Source of the DNA: Mycocentrospora acerina | Lineage: Eukaryota > Ascomycota > Dothideomycetes > Pleosporales | DNA length: 64,000 bases | Direction: 5' to 3' | Assembly (NCBI GenBank): GCA_022701365.1 | Contig: JAKUHH010000177.1 | Span: 930,001-994,000, forward strand | Part shown: positions 22,914 to 33,246 of the stretch, in pieces | Layout of the letters: every line of letters begins with the position of its first letter | Numbering within the stretch: position 1 is the first letter of the stretch | Made by a program: the position numbers and the translations under genes | Notes under the pieces: model-generated | The model's database searches: none | What the model was told of the DNA's origin: nothing | Seen by the model: the letters and a program-made list of their open reading frames with translations, nothing else

Positions 22914-24622
22914 CTAATCCAAGAAAGTGAAAAGATTGGTGTGCACGACATTAAGTGCGCGGTCTGCCTCGCGCTCCTCAATAACACACGAAATGTTGAT
23001 TTCGCTGGCACCTGTTTGGTCGTTAGTTTTCTGCTCATCTCAAAGTTTGAAGATGGTCAAAACATACCCTGCGAAATCATCTCAATATTGATGTTGTTGT
23101 TTCCAAGCACGCTGAAGAATCTGCCACTGATGCCAATCATGTTCTTCAACTGCTTACCCACCAGGCTGACAATGGCCATGTCAGGCACAATGTCAATGGT
23201 ACCAAGCTGACCAAGGTCGTTGACTGCGCCCTGGAGATCCTTGTCCTGGATTTTGTACTCATCTTCGCCACCACCACTAAGGAGCGCGGATTCAGAGTGC
23301 AGGGCCATGGAAACGTGGACCTCGGACGAAGAGATCAAGTCGACGGAAAGATGCCATCGGTCCAGAATGTCAAAAATGTTCATCAGGAAACCGTGGGCAC
23401 GGGTGCGCTTGTTGCTGTGCACGTTCAACACAACAATGTTGTGCTTGATGGTAACGGCAGTGGGGCGTCTGGGGCCCTCGAGCTGGGTGAGCAGACTCGA
23501 GGAGCGGGTGCGGAAGAGTCCCGCGCTCTTGAGAGGAGGGCGACCGTCAATCTCGGCGGGGTTGTCCGGAAAGATGATGGTGCCTGCGTTGCGCGGGTTC
23601 ATGACATTCTTGATGCGGATGGGGATGCGGGCGCGGATGACCTGCTCCATGGTGAAGGGGTGAATGACCTCTGAGCCGTAAAAGGTCAATTCAGCGGCCT
23701 CGGCAGGCGTGACAGAAGGAAGAAGCGCAGCCGTGGGGACCTTGCGCGGGTCCGCGGTGAAGATTCCATCCACCTCTTTCCAGACCTGGAGCTCCTTGGC
23801 CTTGATGCCAACAGCCACGAGCGCAGCGCACAGATCCGTGTATCCGCGGCCAATCGAGCTCAGAATGCCACCGGGCACGTTTCCAAAGAAGCCCGTGATG
23901 ACGGGCACCTTGTCTCCACACGCCTCGACCTCTCTGGCCAGCGCCTCGGCCAAGTCCTTGTAGAACTTCTCGTTGAGCCCCTTGGTGGGCGCATTGAACT
24001 TGATGACGTCGCACAGGTCGACAAACTGCGCGGGGGTGCCGCGATCGTTGAGCAGCGCGGCCATGTAGCGGCAGCTCAGCTTCTCGCCCTTGCTCACAAT
24101 CTTGTCCTCGACGCGGCTGGTAACCTCCTCGAGGTGCTGCGCCGACTCGAGGATCTTGGTCAGCGTCTCGCACTCGGCGTTGACGTCGTCGATGAACGCG
24201 GCGAGCACGTCGGGGTTCTTGAGCGTGTCCTTGCCAGCCTGGACGTGGTCGGCGCGCACCGCCTCGACAATGGCGTCGTAGCCACGGTGGCCGGGCTTCT
24301 CGGCGGCGCGGGCGGAGCGCAGGAGGCGGTTGGTGGTGCCCTCGAGCTTGGTGCTGTTGCTGCGGGCGGAGCAGACGATGGCGGCACGGTTGTGCTTGTT
24401 GCTCGCTCTAGCAGGCTGTCAGCCATCCCTCATTGCCATGTGCGATCGATTGGGTGCAGAGGGCAGGACTCACTCGACGATGCTCGCTATATTCTCTGCA
24501 AACTTGCCCACGCTCGTGCCCCCAAACTTGAGGACGACCCAGCCTCCCGGCAGATGCTTCTCCTCGGTGTGGCCGGCTATCCGCTCCGAGAGGTGCTTGT
24601 ATCCATTTGCAACGACCGACAT
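22914..24622 (-). CDS. HOM3: Aspartokinase (HOM3-type)
   Basis: Three exons: 24622-24474, 24407-23068 and 23011-22914, giving 528 residues, close to yeast Hom3 (527). Exon 1 has WVVLKFGGTSVGKFAENIA, the amino-acid-kinase nucleotide motif. Exon 2 holds the kinase core (KGEKLSCRYMAALL, PVITGFFGNVPGGILSSIGR, VDGIFTADPRKVP, FYGSEVIHPFTMEQ) and the first ACT domain. The second ACT domain is interrupted by the 56-bp intron 2 and resumes at ASEINISCVIEE. The enzyme phosphorylates L-aspartate, the first step to threonine, methionine and isoleucine. Fungi make lysine by the aminoadipate route, so feedback is expected from threonine via the ACT domains (known for the family). Confidence 0.95.
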
Positions 24623-25389
24623 GTTTGCGGTGCTTGTTTTGTTCCAACAGACGGGTCAGTGGAGATGTTGTGTGTTTGTGTTGTGTTGTGTATCGAGGGT
24701 CAAGTGTGACTGGTTGATCCTAACAAGTACTCAGTATCGTGACGTGGTGTGTGGTGTGGTGGTGTAGTCGAGAGCTGAAATGTTCGAAGCAGGTGGGTGA
24801 GTGATTTTGCAACGGAGACACATCGGCGGGGCGGTGGCCTGAGTCAACCTCTGGCAAAACCTCCGCGCCCGGCAATCGGCGCCTGACATGGATGGAGCAT
24901 CACCAAATCTCCGGAAAAAGACGCTTTGCGTGCCAGTCTGTAAGCTTACTTATCTATTCATGACAGTCAGCTATGACAGCCAGTTTGATGCATCTGCACT
25001 GCATCAGCATCGTCAGCAACACGCAAGCCCCACGCCCCAACTGCTACTCACGACATAATAGTAGGTATGCTATTACCCACAACGTAACGGCATCCCCTTG
25101 CATGTCGCGCATGGTGCATTGCCAATGGCTGTGATTCGACCAAGCAACAAAAATCCCACGTCTCCGTGGTACCGACTGTCCGGCCCGTCCGTCCCTGCTG
25201 CAGGTTCCCGCTCGTGGGAAATGTTGTGCGTCTCCTCGTGTGGGATGCTCGCGTGCCTGTCAGTTGATCATTGGGTGCACAGTTCGAGAGTGGCCACAAT
25301 GTCTATGCCATTTGCGGGGAAATTTTTTAAGTCTTCTTTATAGAGTATATCAGCATCCACAACAACTCCTTTTGTGCAACTTTGTCCAC
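24623..25389. other. Aspartokinase promoter and TRM6 3' spacer
   Basis: 767 bp without a supported gene. The left half is a GTGT-rich leader and promoter of the aspartokinase gene. Nothing else was recognised. Confidence 0.4.
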
Positions 25390-27359
25390 TCAAACCTGCT
25401 CGACAGTCTCCCCGCCCGTCTTCCTCCTCTTCTTGCCGTGCCCTCTAGCTTCCACCCTCCCCTCAGCTGGCAAAACCCTCGTCGCCGTGAACAGGTACCC
25501 CTCTGCACCTCCCTTGCTCGTCATCATGGGATGCGTCCGCTCCGGCAAAACCTGATACTGTCTTGCCCTGGCAGTCTGTAGTGATGGAGCAAGCAGTAGC
25601 GTGGGATTGACAGGGAAATCGTCGTCGTCGTTGCCGCCTTCTGTGCTTGTCTCGGTATCGTTGTTGTTGTCGTCGTCGGGAGAAGCACGTTTCCCATTCT
25701 GAGGACCCTGCAGTACAGGACCAAACTCCCGGGCTATGTATGCAGCACGTCGATCTTTCGAGTAGTAGTCACACAGCTCGACCAGGGGCTCGACGTTGGG
25801 ATGGTAGACGACAACCCTTCCTCCGCCGCGTACAAGCGGCACAAGCTCCTTCAACACCGTCTTGGCCTCCATGCTTGTCGCTACGACTAAGCCGTCAAAG
25901 CCGCCACGTTGCGTCTCGTCGACTACTCTCTTGCATCGCTCCCATCGCCGCCGCTTCTTGTAGTATGTGCCCCGTTTGCTGCTCTTCATCGAGGCAAGCA
26001 CCTCTTCAGAAATAGTCTCGGGCTCGTCGTACGAAGGATCGTCTTCGGGATGCAGGAGAGAAAGCCAGGATGTGGCCTTGAGGTGCTTGTACAGCGGGTG
26101 CGAAACGGCGGGTTGACCAAAGTCGTAACCAAAGTACTTCAAGTAAGACAGGTTGGGTTGGTTGTTAGGGTGCAGGACGGTCAGAGTGTTTGTGAGGGCC
26201 GACATCTGGGGAACGTGGGGGCGTGGAGGCTTGCGGGGACGGGTAGAGGAATCTGTGGGTGCGGTTGTTGCTGATGCTGGTTCGGGAGGGTTGGAAGGAT
26301 TGGAGGCGGGGATTGTGTCTGCGTCTGGCATGGCGGTGTCTGTACCGTTTTGCTGTTCTGCGGGAGCAGGAGCAGGAGTAGGAGCAGAAGCAGGAGTAGG
26401 AGTAGGAGCAGGAGCAGGAGCAGGAACTGGAGCTGGAGCTTCTGTTACAGTGGCGATGGCCTCGTCGTCTGATGCATCGTCCTCCTCTTCAGGGTAGAGT
26501 ATGCCCATGCGTTCAGCAAGAGCTGCTGTGATGAGGCCGCCAGTGTCGTCCACGACCAACCATCTCCCTCCTCCTATTTGACTGATACCATCTTCGTCAG
26601 TCAGCACTCGGCTTGCTGCCCCGCTGTGTATGTTCGCCCAGCTGCAGATCAGCCCCAAGAGATCTTCTCTCAACTCCATGATTCTGTACGGCTCCTTCTC
26701 CAAGACGTACTCGGTGAGCGTGCCAATATCCATGGGCAGCGCGGTAAACCTCTTCATGTACTTTCTCGACTTGCGCAGAGTGTATTTTGCCAGGGAGAAG
26801 GACGTCTTCTCGTCGATTGCCTGATGCGACGCCATGATTTTTGCGATGATCTCCTTGCCTGATCCAGTGCCCGCCTTCTTCAGCTCCTCAATCTCCTCCA
26901 TGGTGAGTGTCTGCCGCGACGCATCGTCGACGGTCAGGCGGTTGTTGCGCATGATGACCTGGCCATCCTCGCCCACAATGTCAAAGCCAGCGCCGCCTTC
27001 TGCACCCTCGTCCTGCGCCTCGGCGGCCGGCGCATGGCCCTCTCCTATGGCCTCGGCGTGGAGTTCGGCAGCAGGCACGACGCGCAGTTCCGTCTTGGAC
27101 TTGCCGTCATCCTTGTCCAGCAGCTCGTAGGTGAGATAGTAGGGGCGGCCCAGGAGGAGATTCGAGTTGAAGATGCCAAACTTGCCAAGGTTGATGCTGC
27201 TAGGAGGCTGTTAGGAACCCGTCTCACGTGCCCAGGGCGTGCAACGCTCACTGCCACTAGCTATACGACGTACATGTTAGGCGTGATCTCGATGATCTTG
27301 AGCAGGCCTGAGGGCAGTCGCAGCGCAACGTGCGCATTCGGCCGAATGTACGAATGCAT
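25390..27359 (-). CDS. TRM6: tRNA m1A58 methyltransferase non-catalytic subunit TRM6 (Gcd10)
   Basis: Two exons: 27359-27274 and 27199-25390 (intron about 74 bp; a CAG acceptor 3 nt further is equally possible), giving 631 residues. The start MHSYIRPNAHVALRLPSGLLKI and the joined ISINLGKFGIFNSNLLLGR match the Trm6/Gcd10 N-terminus. RNNRLTVDDASRQTLTMEEI, SHQAIDEKTSFSLAKYTLRK and the Rossmann-like end (GFDGLVVATSM...GGRVVVYHPNVEPL) are also diagnostic. Trm6 pairs with Trm61 in the nucleus and helps bind tRNA; it lacks SAM catalysis. A 70-residue Ala/Pro/Thr-repeat linker (near 26310-26440, from GGAGCA-type DNA repeats) separates the halves. Confidence 0.93.
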
Positions 27360-27945
27360 GACGCGGTCGGGTCGCTCCTTGCGTGTCGTGGAATCTCACC
27401 AAGGCACATGCGACTGCGAGCAGAGGAGCGTTGTGCAGGGCGGCCAGAGAAACTGCTTCGCGACAGAGGCCAGAGGAACTGCGTCGCGACAAAGGCCTGA
27501 GAAACTGGCTCGCGACAACCGCCTGAGAAATTGATTCGCGACAAAAGCACGAGCAGCGAATCGCAAGCCGCCGTTCCCCGAGCGCGGCCCCGCCGGCCCC
27601 AGCTTGCGCCACACGCAGCGAGGCTGTGTATTGTGGCTCACGCAGGCATTCGTCATTGCTCGCATCGGCGCCCTCTTGCGTCGCTCGCTCTTGGACGTCG
27701 CCTGGCCGCGTGTACTCGTCGCCCAGCTCGCCTCGCCACGCGTATTCACTGCCTCTGTTTCCTCCCGCCGAATTCCCCATCTCCAAGACATTCGCTTTGC
27801 TTCCGCCTTGTCCACACCTCGACAACCAGGCTGCGACTGACACGAAACACTCACCTAGCGCCTGGAGCTTCCCGTCACGTCCGCGCTCCACAGGCACTCT
27901 CCATATCACCACCACTGTCACCACTTCCCCCACCACTCCCCCACA
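27360..27945. promoter_or_regulatory. Shared divergent promoter, TRM6 / MINDY gene
   Basis: 586 bp between divergent starts. It contains a four-copy 26-bp tandem repeat. The sequence just before the MINDY start codon is C-rich (CACCACTCCCCCACA), a common fungal leader signature. Confidence 0.5.
27442..27545. repeat. 26-bp minisatellite, four copies, in a divergent promoter
   Basis: Units at 27442-27467, 27468-27493, 27494-27519 and 27520-27545. All carry a GAGAAACTG-like core followed by TCGCGAC, with substitutions but no length change. Each unit therefore repeats the palindrome TCGCGA. Confidence 0.9.
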
Positions 27946-30765
27946 ATGACCATCCGGAGTCCAACACCACAAGCAGGCCTCGTGCCTGCACCTCTCTCCA
28001 AAGCTAATCCTCCCTATCCACTATCACCTGCCGACGAGCACCCACCCGCTCTCTCCGCAGCCTCCAGGACCGACATCTATCCGCCAGGAAACAGCAAGTC
28101 GCCAGCCTTCAACTTCGTGACACCAGAAGAGGCCAACGGCCCAAAGGACCTACACGACGACGTGTCAAACTACAGCGACGACGAGTGGGACAGGTCCGAC
28201 GACGACTTTGAAGACATCGACCACAAGGACGTGCCAGATGCACTCAAGCCAGCAGGAGGAAAGCCATCACATGCCCCAGCCACCGCAGACGGCACAGCCG
28301 GCTCGAGCGGCATCCCGAACGCCTTGAGAGTTGGGCCCCCCGCAGGGGTACCAATCAAGAAGTCGTTTGAAACAATCTCGCCAATGCCTACGGGAGCAAG
28401 CGCCGCATCATGGGGCGCCGTAAGCAATATTTCAGACCAGTCGAATGGGTCAGTGCCACTGCAGACGAACAACCCGTATCTCAAGATGCAGACGACTGGA
28501 CAGAGCAGCTTCGGCGCCGACAACAGCCAGTCTGTGTGGGGGGAGAGCAGCCAGTCCGTGTGGGGGAACGCAAAAGCGCAATCTCAGTCGCAGAACACAC
28601 CTGTGGAACTGCCCGCCAACGACTTTTCCAAATTGAAGTTGAACAGCAACGTGCCCGCCCAGTCAAACCTGAAATCCCCTGATCAGCCGCCGCTCATTGC
28701 CGTCCAGTCGGCAACACCCCTGCCCACCCCAAGAAATGAGCATTTTGCGCAAGACCCGAATCCCGCCGATCCGTGGAGCCAAGCAACACATACTCTACCG
28801 CAGGAGGCCGTTCCAGCAAGTCACGTACCCCTTCCGAGTAGTCAGCACACTAGCCCCAACATGTGGCAGGAGCAGCAGGAATGGGGGCAGAGCTCGAACC
28901 AGACAAAGCAGCTGGAGGAACTCAATGCGGCACAGGAAGCCGCAGAAAAGGTGGAACAAGAACAGGAAAGACAATACCAGCCACACCATGTTCAACAAGC
29001 TCCCTCGTACACTCCACAGCAACCACCAGCGGTACTTCTAGAAGAGCAGCCACCAGCTCTACCACCGCGGAGGTCGCATGAAGAGCAGCTGCCGGCGAGG
29101 TCACTACTACCACTTGAGACTGGTATTACTGGCTCTGTTTCTGGCCCTGGTCCCGAGTCACCAAACACAACCATGAACCGGCAAAGGAAAGAAAACTACC
29201 AGATCAAGCACATTCGATGGCACGACGTCAACAAACAGGGTGTGCGGACATCGCCAATCCTCACCCAGAATCTCAATGGTCCTTGTCCATTACTCGCTTT
29301 GGTCAATGCGCTTGTGCTATCGACTCCACCCGGTGTCGAGACTGCTCTAATAGAAACACTTCGTACGCGCGAAACAATCAGTCTGGGACTACTGCTTGAC
29401 GCCGTTTTTGATGAGCTCATGTCAGGGCGACGTGGTGAGGCAGCGCAAGGGCTACCAGATGTTAGCGAACTATACAAGTTCCTCCTTGCCCTGCATACCG
29501 GGCTCAACGTAAACCCCTTATTTGTGCCCGAGACGGACGCCAGCAGCAGTAGCACTGCGCTTACCAACCGGTCAATCGGCCAGCCTGGTGGCTTCGAGAA
29601 CACCCAAGACATGAAGTTGTACCGCACTTTTGATATTCCCTTGATGCATGGATGGCTGCCTGAAGTAGGATCCGAAGCGTACAGTGCATTCGACCGAGTG
29701 GCAAAGTCGTATGAGACTTCGCAGTATGTGCAGTTTCAAGAAGAAGAGCTTGACGCAAAGCTACAATCTGGTGAACCTCTGACTACAAGCGAGCAACAGA
29801 TGTTTACAGACATTCATGCTATCAAGGAATTCCTTAGTCGATGGCCGACTCAACTGACAGACTATGGATTGAAGGTCATGCGAGAAAGCATGCAGCCAGG
29901 CCAAGCTGCCATTCTCTTTAGAAATGATCACTTCTCGACCATATTCAAAGATCCCCGAACGCATCAGCTTGTCACACTTGTGACGGACCAAGGGTATTCT
30001 AGCCATGATGAGATTGTATGGGAGTCCCTCGTTGATGTCAACGGTCAAGGAAGTGAGCTCTACTCTGGTGATTTCCGGCCTGTCGGTAACAGTTCTGCAC
30101 CTCCGCAAGCACAGGAGCGTCAGCAAGTCGAGAATCTACTCGACCTTGACGACAACCGGGAGTGGACTACTGTTCAGTCACGTCGTGGAAATCAGCAACA
30201 GACATCTTCTGACCCAAACACCTTCCCCCAGAACGACAATATTCCCTCGCCAATGGAACGCAGCAGAGCCGAGCAAGAGGACCATGACTTGGCGTTGGCA
30301 CTCCAGCTTCAGGAAGAGGAGGAGGCTCAAGGGAGACGCGATACAGAGCAACGTCAGCGTGAGAACCAGCTCTCAGAAAATGCGATAGCAGCGCAGTCTC
30401 AAGCTCGACCCATGAACCGCCGCACTTCTCGAGGGGAGGTCCCACCTGTGATTCCTCCGAGACGTAACAACCAGCCCGCATTCAGGCCCAGCAACGAGCC
30501 GGCACCACCTCCAACATATGAGGAAGCGGCGACAGTTCCGCAATACCATCCTCCACAAGGCCACCCCGCGAATCCTAACACGCCAATGATGACACATGGT
30601 AACGCAAGTCAGAGCAGCAGCGGAGCGCCGTCGGGACGAAGGTACTCTGGACGACAGCAGGCAGCTCAAGCTATGCCGTCGCACCGAATGGGCAGACGGC
30701 AAAGTGGAGGCCCAGGGCAAGTCGGGTCTGGAAACGAAGAAAGAGAGAAGTGCGTTGTCATGTAG
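27946..30765 (+). CDS. MINDY-family deubiquitinase (K48-polyubiquitin cysteine protease)
   Basis: Intronless, 939 residues. Residues about 415-720 form the MINDY (formerly DUF544) domain: YQIKHIRWHDV, then TQNLNGPCPLLALVNAL with the nucleophile at Cys447, a VSELYKFLLALHTGLNVNP segment, and FRNDHFSTIF with the catalytic His at 662, followed by VTDQGYSSHDEIVWESL. A ubiquitin-binding MIU-like helix, DHDLALALQLQEEEE, starts near residue 780. The protein ends in Cys-Val-Val-Met, a CaaX prenylation box, so membrane anchoring is predicted. The first 410 residues are acidic, Gln/Pro-rich and probably disordered. MINDY enzymes trim long Lys48 chains. Yeast members of this family are also reported as predicted prenylation targets (recalled, not checked). 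Confidence 0.92.
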   Translation: MTIRSPTPQAGLVPAPLSKANPPYPLSPADEHPPALSAASRTDIYPPGNSKSPAFNFVTPEEANGPKDLHDDVSNYSDDEWDRSDDDFEDIDHKDVPDALKPAGGKPSHAPATADGTAGSSGIPNALRVGPPAGVPIKKSFETISPMPTGASAASWGAVSNISDQSNGSVPLQTNNPYLKMQTTGQSSFGADNSQSVWGESSQSVWGNAKAQSQSQNTPVELPANDFSKLKLNSNVPAQSNLKSPDQPPLIAVQSATPLPTPRNEHFAQDPNPADPWSQATHTLPQEAVPASHVPLPSSQHTSPNMWQEQQEWGQSSNQTKQLEELNAAQEAAEKVEQEQERQYQPHHVQQAPSYTPQQPPAVLLEEQPPALPPRRSHEEQLPARSLLPLETGITGSVSGPGPESPNTTMNRQRKENYQIKHIRWHDVNKQGVRTSPILTQNLNGPCPLLALVNALVLSTPPGVETALIETLRTRETISLGLLLDAVFDELMSGRRGEAAQGLPDVSELYKFLLALHTGLNVNPLFVPETDASSSSTALTNRSIGQPGGFENTQDMKLYRTFDIPLMHGWLPEVGSEAYSAFDRVAKSYETSQYVQFQEEELDAKLQSGEPLTTSEQQMFTDIHAIKEFLSRWPTQLTDYGLKVMRESMQPGQAAILFRNDHFSTIFKDPRTHQLVTLVTDQGYSSHDEIVWESLVDVNGQGSELYSGDFRPVGNSSAPPQAQERQQVENLLDLDDNREWTTVQSRRGNQQQTSSDPNTFPQNDNIPSPMERSRAEQEDHDLALALQLQEEEEAQGRRDTEQRQRENQLSENAIAAQSQARPMNRRTSRGEVPPVIPPRRNNQPAFRPSNEPAPPPTYEEAATVPQYHPPQGHPANPNTPMMTHGNASQSSSGAPSGRRYSGRQQAAQAMPSHRMGRRQSGGPGQVGSGNEEREKCVVM

Positions 30766-31376
30766 ACGCGCAGTTCCATGTCGTTATTTCTCTTACTTCT
30801 ACTAACACTACCTGGCGTTCAGGATCCGTATGGATAAACGCTGCTATTCTTGCGTCATGAGTTGAATGGATATGATTGTGTATTGGCGTGGATTATACCC
30901 TTGTTTTTTTTCTTAAAAAAAAACTTTGTTTCTTCGTCACTGTGTTGGCGTACGGGCGTAAGGAGGATTCGGAGTAGGGAAACTTGAGTGATGGATAAAT
31001 AAATCTGCAATCCATGGTTACATATGTCTGTATCCGAGAGTTGCTGCGCAGTGATATGAATACAACCTGTACCTTAATGAGGAAGTTTGAGTACAACAGT
31101 CCAACACTCACGCTCACGTTGTCAGGCCTTTGGTGCCCCAAGTGCCACATCCCCGTCCTACCCACCCAGAGTACACCGGCATGTGAGGGGTAGCTCTCCG
31201 CACTACCATGCCGTCTTTCCCCTCGAACAAACTCACCTCAGCCCATCCATGTCTCTTCTCGCCACCCTCTCCCCTTTCTACCACTTACACATCACTCCCC
31301 GTGCCAGAGAACACGCATCTCCTCTAGCCATACCATATATACCCATTCAAATTGGCAGTCCCACCATCATGCGCAT
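30766..31376. other. Spacer between MINDY gene and tRNA-Gly
   Basis: 611 bp: MINDY 3' UTR followed by T- and C-rich DNA upstream of the tRNA. No frame is supported. Confidence 0.4.
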
Positions 31377-31463
31377 GCATCGATAGTTTAGGGGTAGAAT
31401 TGAAGCTTCCCATACCATGTACGGTATCTGCTTCAGGCACGGGTTCGAGTCCCGTTCGATGCA
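31377..31463 (+). tRNA. tRNA-Gly(CCC) with a 16-nt intron
   Basis: The acceptor stem GCATCGA pairs with TCGATGC (7 bp), followed by discriminator A at 31463. The D arm is GTTT/GAAT, the anticodon stem GAAGC/GCTTC, and the T arm ACGGG-TTCGAGT-CCCGT. The anticodon loop is TTCCCA plus T with anticodon CCC at 31409-31411. It is interrupted after position 37 by an intron at 31413-31428, which has TACC/GGTA self-complementarity as in bulge-helix-bulge introns. The mature body is 71 nt, as usual for eukaryotic tRNA-Gly. Internal promoters are visible: an A box in TAGTTTAGGGGTAGA and a B box GGTTCGAGTCC. Confidence 0.93.
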
Positions 31464-31471
31464 GAGGCTCC

Positions 31472-31477
31472 TTTTTT
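31472..31477 (+). terminator. RNA polymerase III T-run terminator
   Basis: Six T residues begin 9 nt after the tRNA-Gly discriminator base, the standard Pol III termination signal. Confidence 0.8.
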
Positions 31478-31865
31478 GCTGTTGTGTTGTGGTGTGTGGG
31501 GGAGAGGGGGAGGGTTGGTGGTAGCTATGAGGTTTTTGCTGGGAGGAGAAGGGGGGATTTGGGGTAGTGAGTAGGGGGAGACTAGGAGAAGGGGGGTGGA
31601 GATGTTTTTTTTTGGAGAGGAGAGATTAGAGAGAGAGAGAGGAGTGGAAAGAGAGAAACGCGTGGCTGTGAAGTAGGGAGGGAGAGTTGGAAAGGGGGTT
31701 GTGAGGGTTGAGGAGAGCGAGGCTGACACGTTATGGTGGGGTCTCTCTCTGTCTCCCCCCAACGCCGTCTGTGCGTGCGTCATTGCATGGCACGTCGAAC
31801 TCCGCAAGCTCGCAACACTCGCAACCCAAACGCTCGACGACTTCAGCCTCGACTTTCTTTACGCA
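31478..31865. other. Spacer upstream of GET4
   Basis: 388 bp, strongly purine-rich on the plus strand (GGAG/GAGA runs at about 31500-31700). No gene; it should contain the GET4 promoter. Confidence 0.45.
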
Positions 31866-32999
31866 ATGTCGTCCAAAATAGAAAAGGCGATTCAGCGACA
31901 GCAGCAAAAGTAGATTTCCTCGCAAACCGCTTCCCTACAACACCCTCAAACTAACCCCTCCCTCGCAGAATCGCAGAAGGCCAATACTACGAGGCCCACC
32001 AGCAACTTCGCGTCATCGCCTCGCGCTACACAAAAGCCCAAGACTGGCCCGCCGCGACCGACATCCTCTACTCTGGCGCACAGGCGCTGCTCCAAGCTGG
32101 CCAGGGCGGATCCGGCGGCGACCTGTGCATATTCCTGCTCGATGTCTTCAACAAGGGAGAAGTGAAGCCCGACGCGAGCAGCAAGGGGAAACTGCTGAGC
32201 CTGCTGCGCGCATTCCCCAAGGACGAGCCGACCAAGAAGAAGTTTGTCGGCGAGATTGTTGGGTGGAGCTCGCGGTTTGGCGAGTTCCCCGCGGGAGACC
32301 CAGAGGTGCATCATGTTGCGGGGACTTTGTTCGCAGAGGGTACGTCCATGACAGGCATATTCATTATGCCTACCACCACCACCACCACCACTGTAGAAGA
32401 AGAACAACACACTAACACGCAGGATACATGCAGACCTCGACCCCATCGAAGCAGAACGCCACCTCATCCTCGGCACCCAAGACTCGCCCGCCACCCTCGC
32501 CGCGCTAGAATTCTCCTGGTACACGTCCGACGCGCCACACACCGCACCGCTCTACTGCGCGCGTGCCGTCCTCCCCTACCTCCTCACGGGCAACCTCCGC
32601 GCAGCCAACAAGTTCTTCCTCCTCTTCACATCCTCGCTGTCCAAGCTCCCCGCCCTAAACGCCCAGCAAGTCTCCACCGCGTCCTCGGACCTGCGCGTCT
32701 ACCCCTCCCTGCCCCTCCTCAACTTCCTCGGCTTGCTGCTGCTGAGCGTCGAGAGGGGCGACCCGAGCCTGTACAGGCAGCTCAAGAGCCACTATGCTGC
32801 CGATCTCAAGGATGTGACTTGGGGCGAGGTGCTGGATCAGATTGGCGAAATGTACTTTGGCATCAAGATTCCGAGGCAGGGGAACCCCATGTTTGATATG
32901 CTGGGGAGTATGTTTGGGGGTGGCATGGGAGGTGGTGGTGGTGGTGCGACGAAGTCCAGTGGGAACAAAGCGCTGCCTGCTGCGCCGGGGTTGGATTAG
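31866..32999 (+). CDS. GET4: Get4, tail-anchored protein targeting factor
   Basis: Three exons: 31866-31909, 31969-32339 and 32434-32999 (introns 59 and 94 bp), giving 326 residues. The start MSSKIEKAIQRQQQ joins to KIAEGQYYEAHQQLRVIASRY, the Get4/DUF410 N-terminal helices. FVGEIVGWSSRFGEFPAGDP and, after intron 2, DPIEAERHLILGTQDSP follow, then the alpha-helical end with WGEVLDQIGEMYFGIKIPRQ. Get4 partners Get5 and hands tail-anchored proteins from Sgt2 to Get3 for ER insertion in the cytosol. For intron 2 the first CAG acceptor gives the wrong frame; the acceptor at 32433 (ATGCAG) restores the family sequence. The C-terminus is Gly-rich. Confidence 0.92.
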
Positions 33000-33246
33000 C
33001 TAAAAGGGGGGTTGAGTAGTATGGGGAATGGTTAGAGAAAGGGCTTACGAGGTACAAGGGATAACTCGTATGCAAAGCACATATACACATATACCACTAT
33101 TAGCAAGAGAATTCCAAAATGTAAAAAACAAATCAATGCTGTTGTTGGTGTCGTTCTTTCTATTTCATAACGCTATTCGTACATTTCGTGACTTTGAAGT
33201 CTGTCTTCTATAAAAAATTTCCACCCACTTGACACATTTCGCGGAT

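Noticed and set aside
32340..32422. First CAG acceptor in GET4 intron 2
   Set aside because: It puts exon 3 in the wrong frame; the later ATGCAG acceptor at 32433 restores Get4 sequence.
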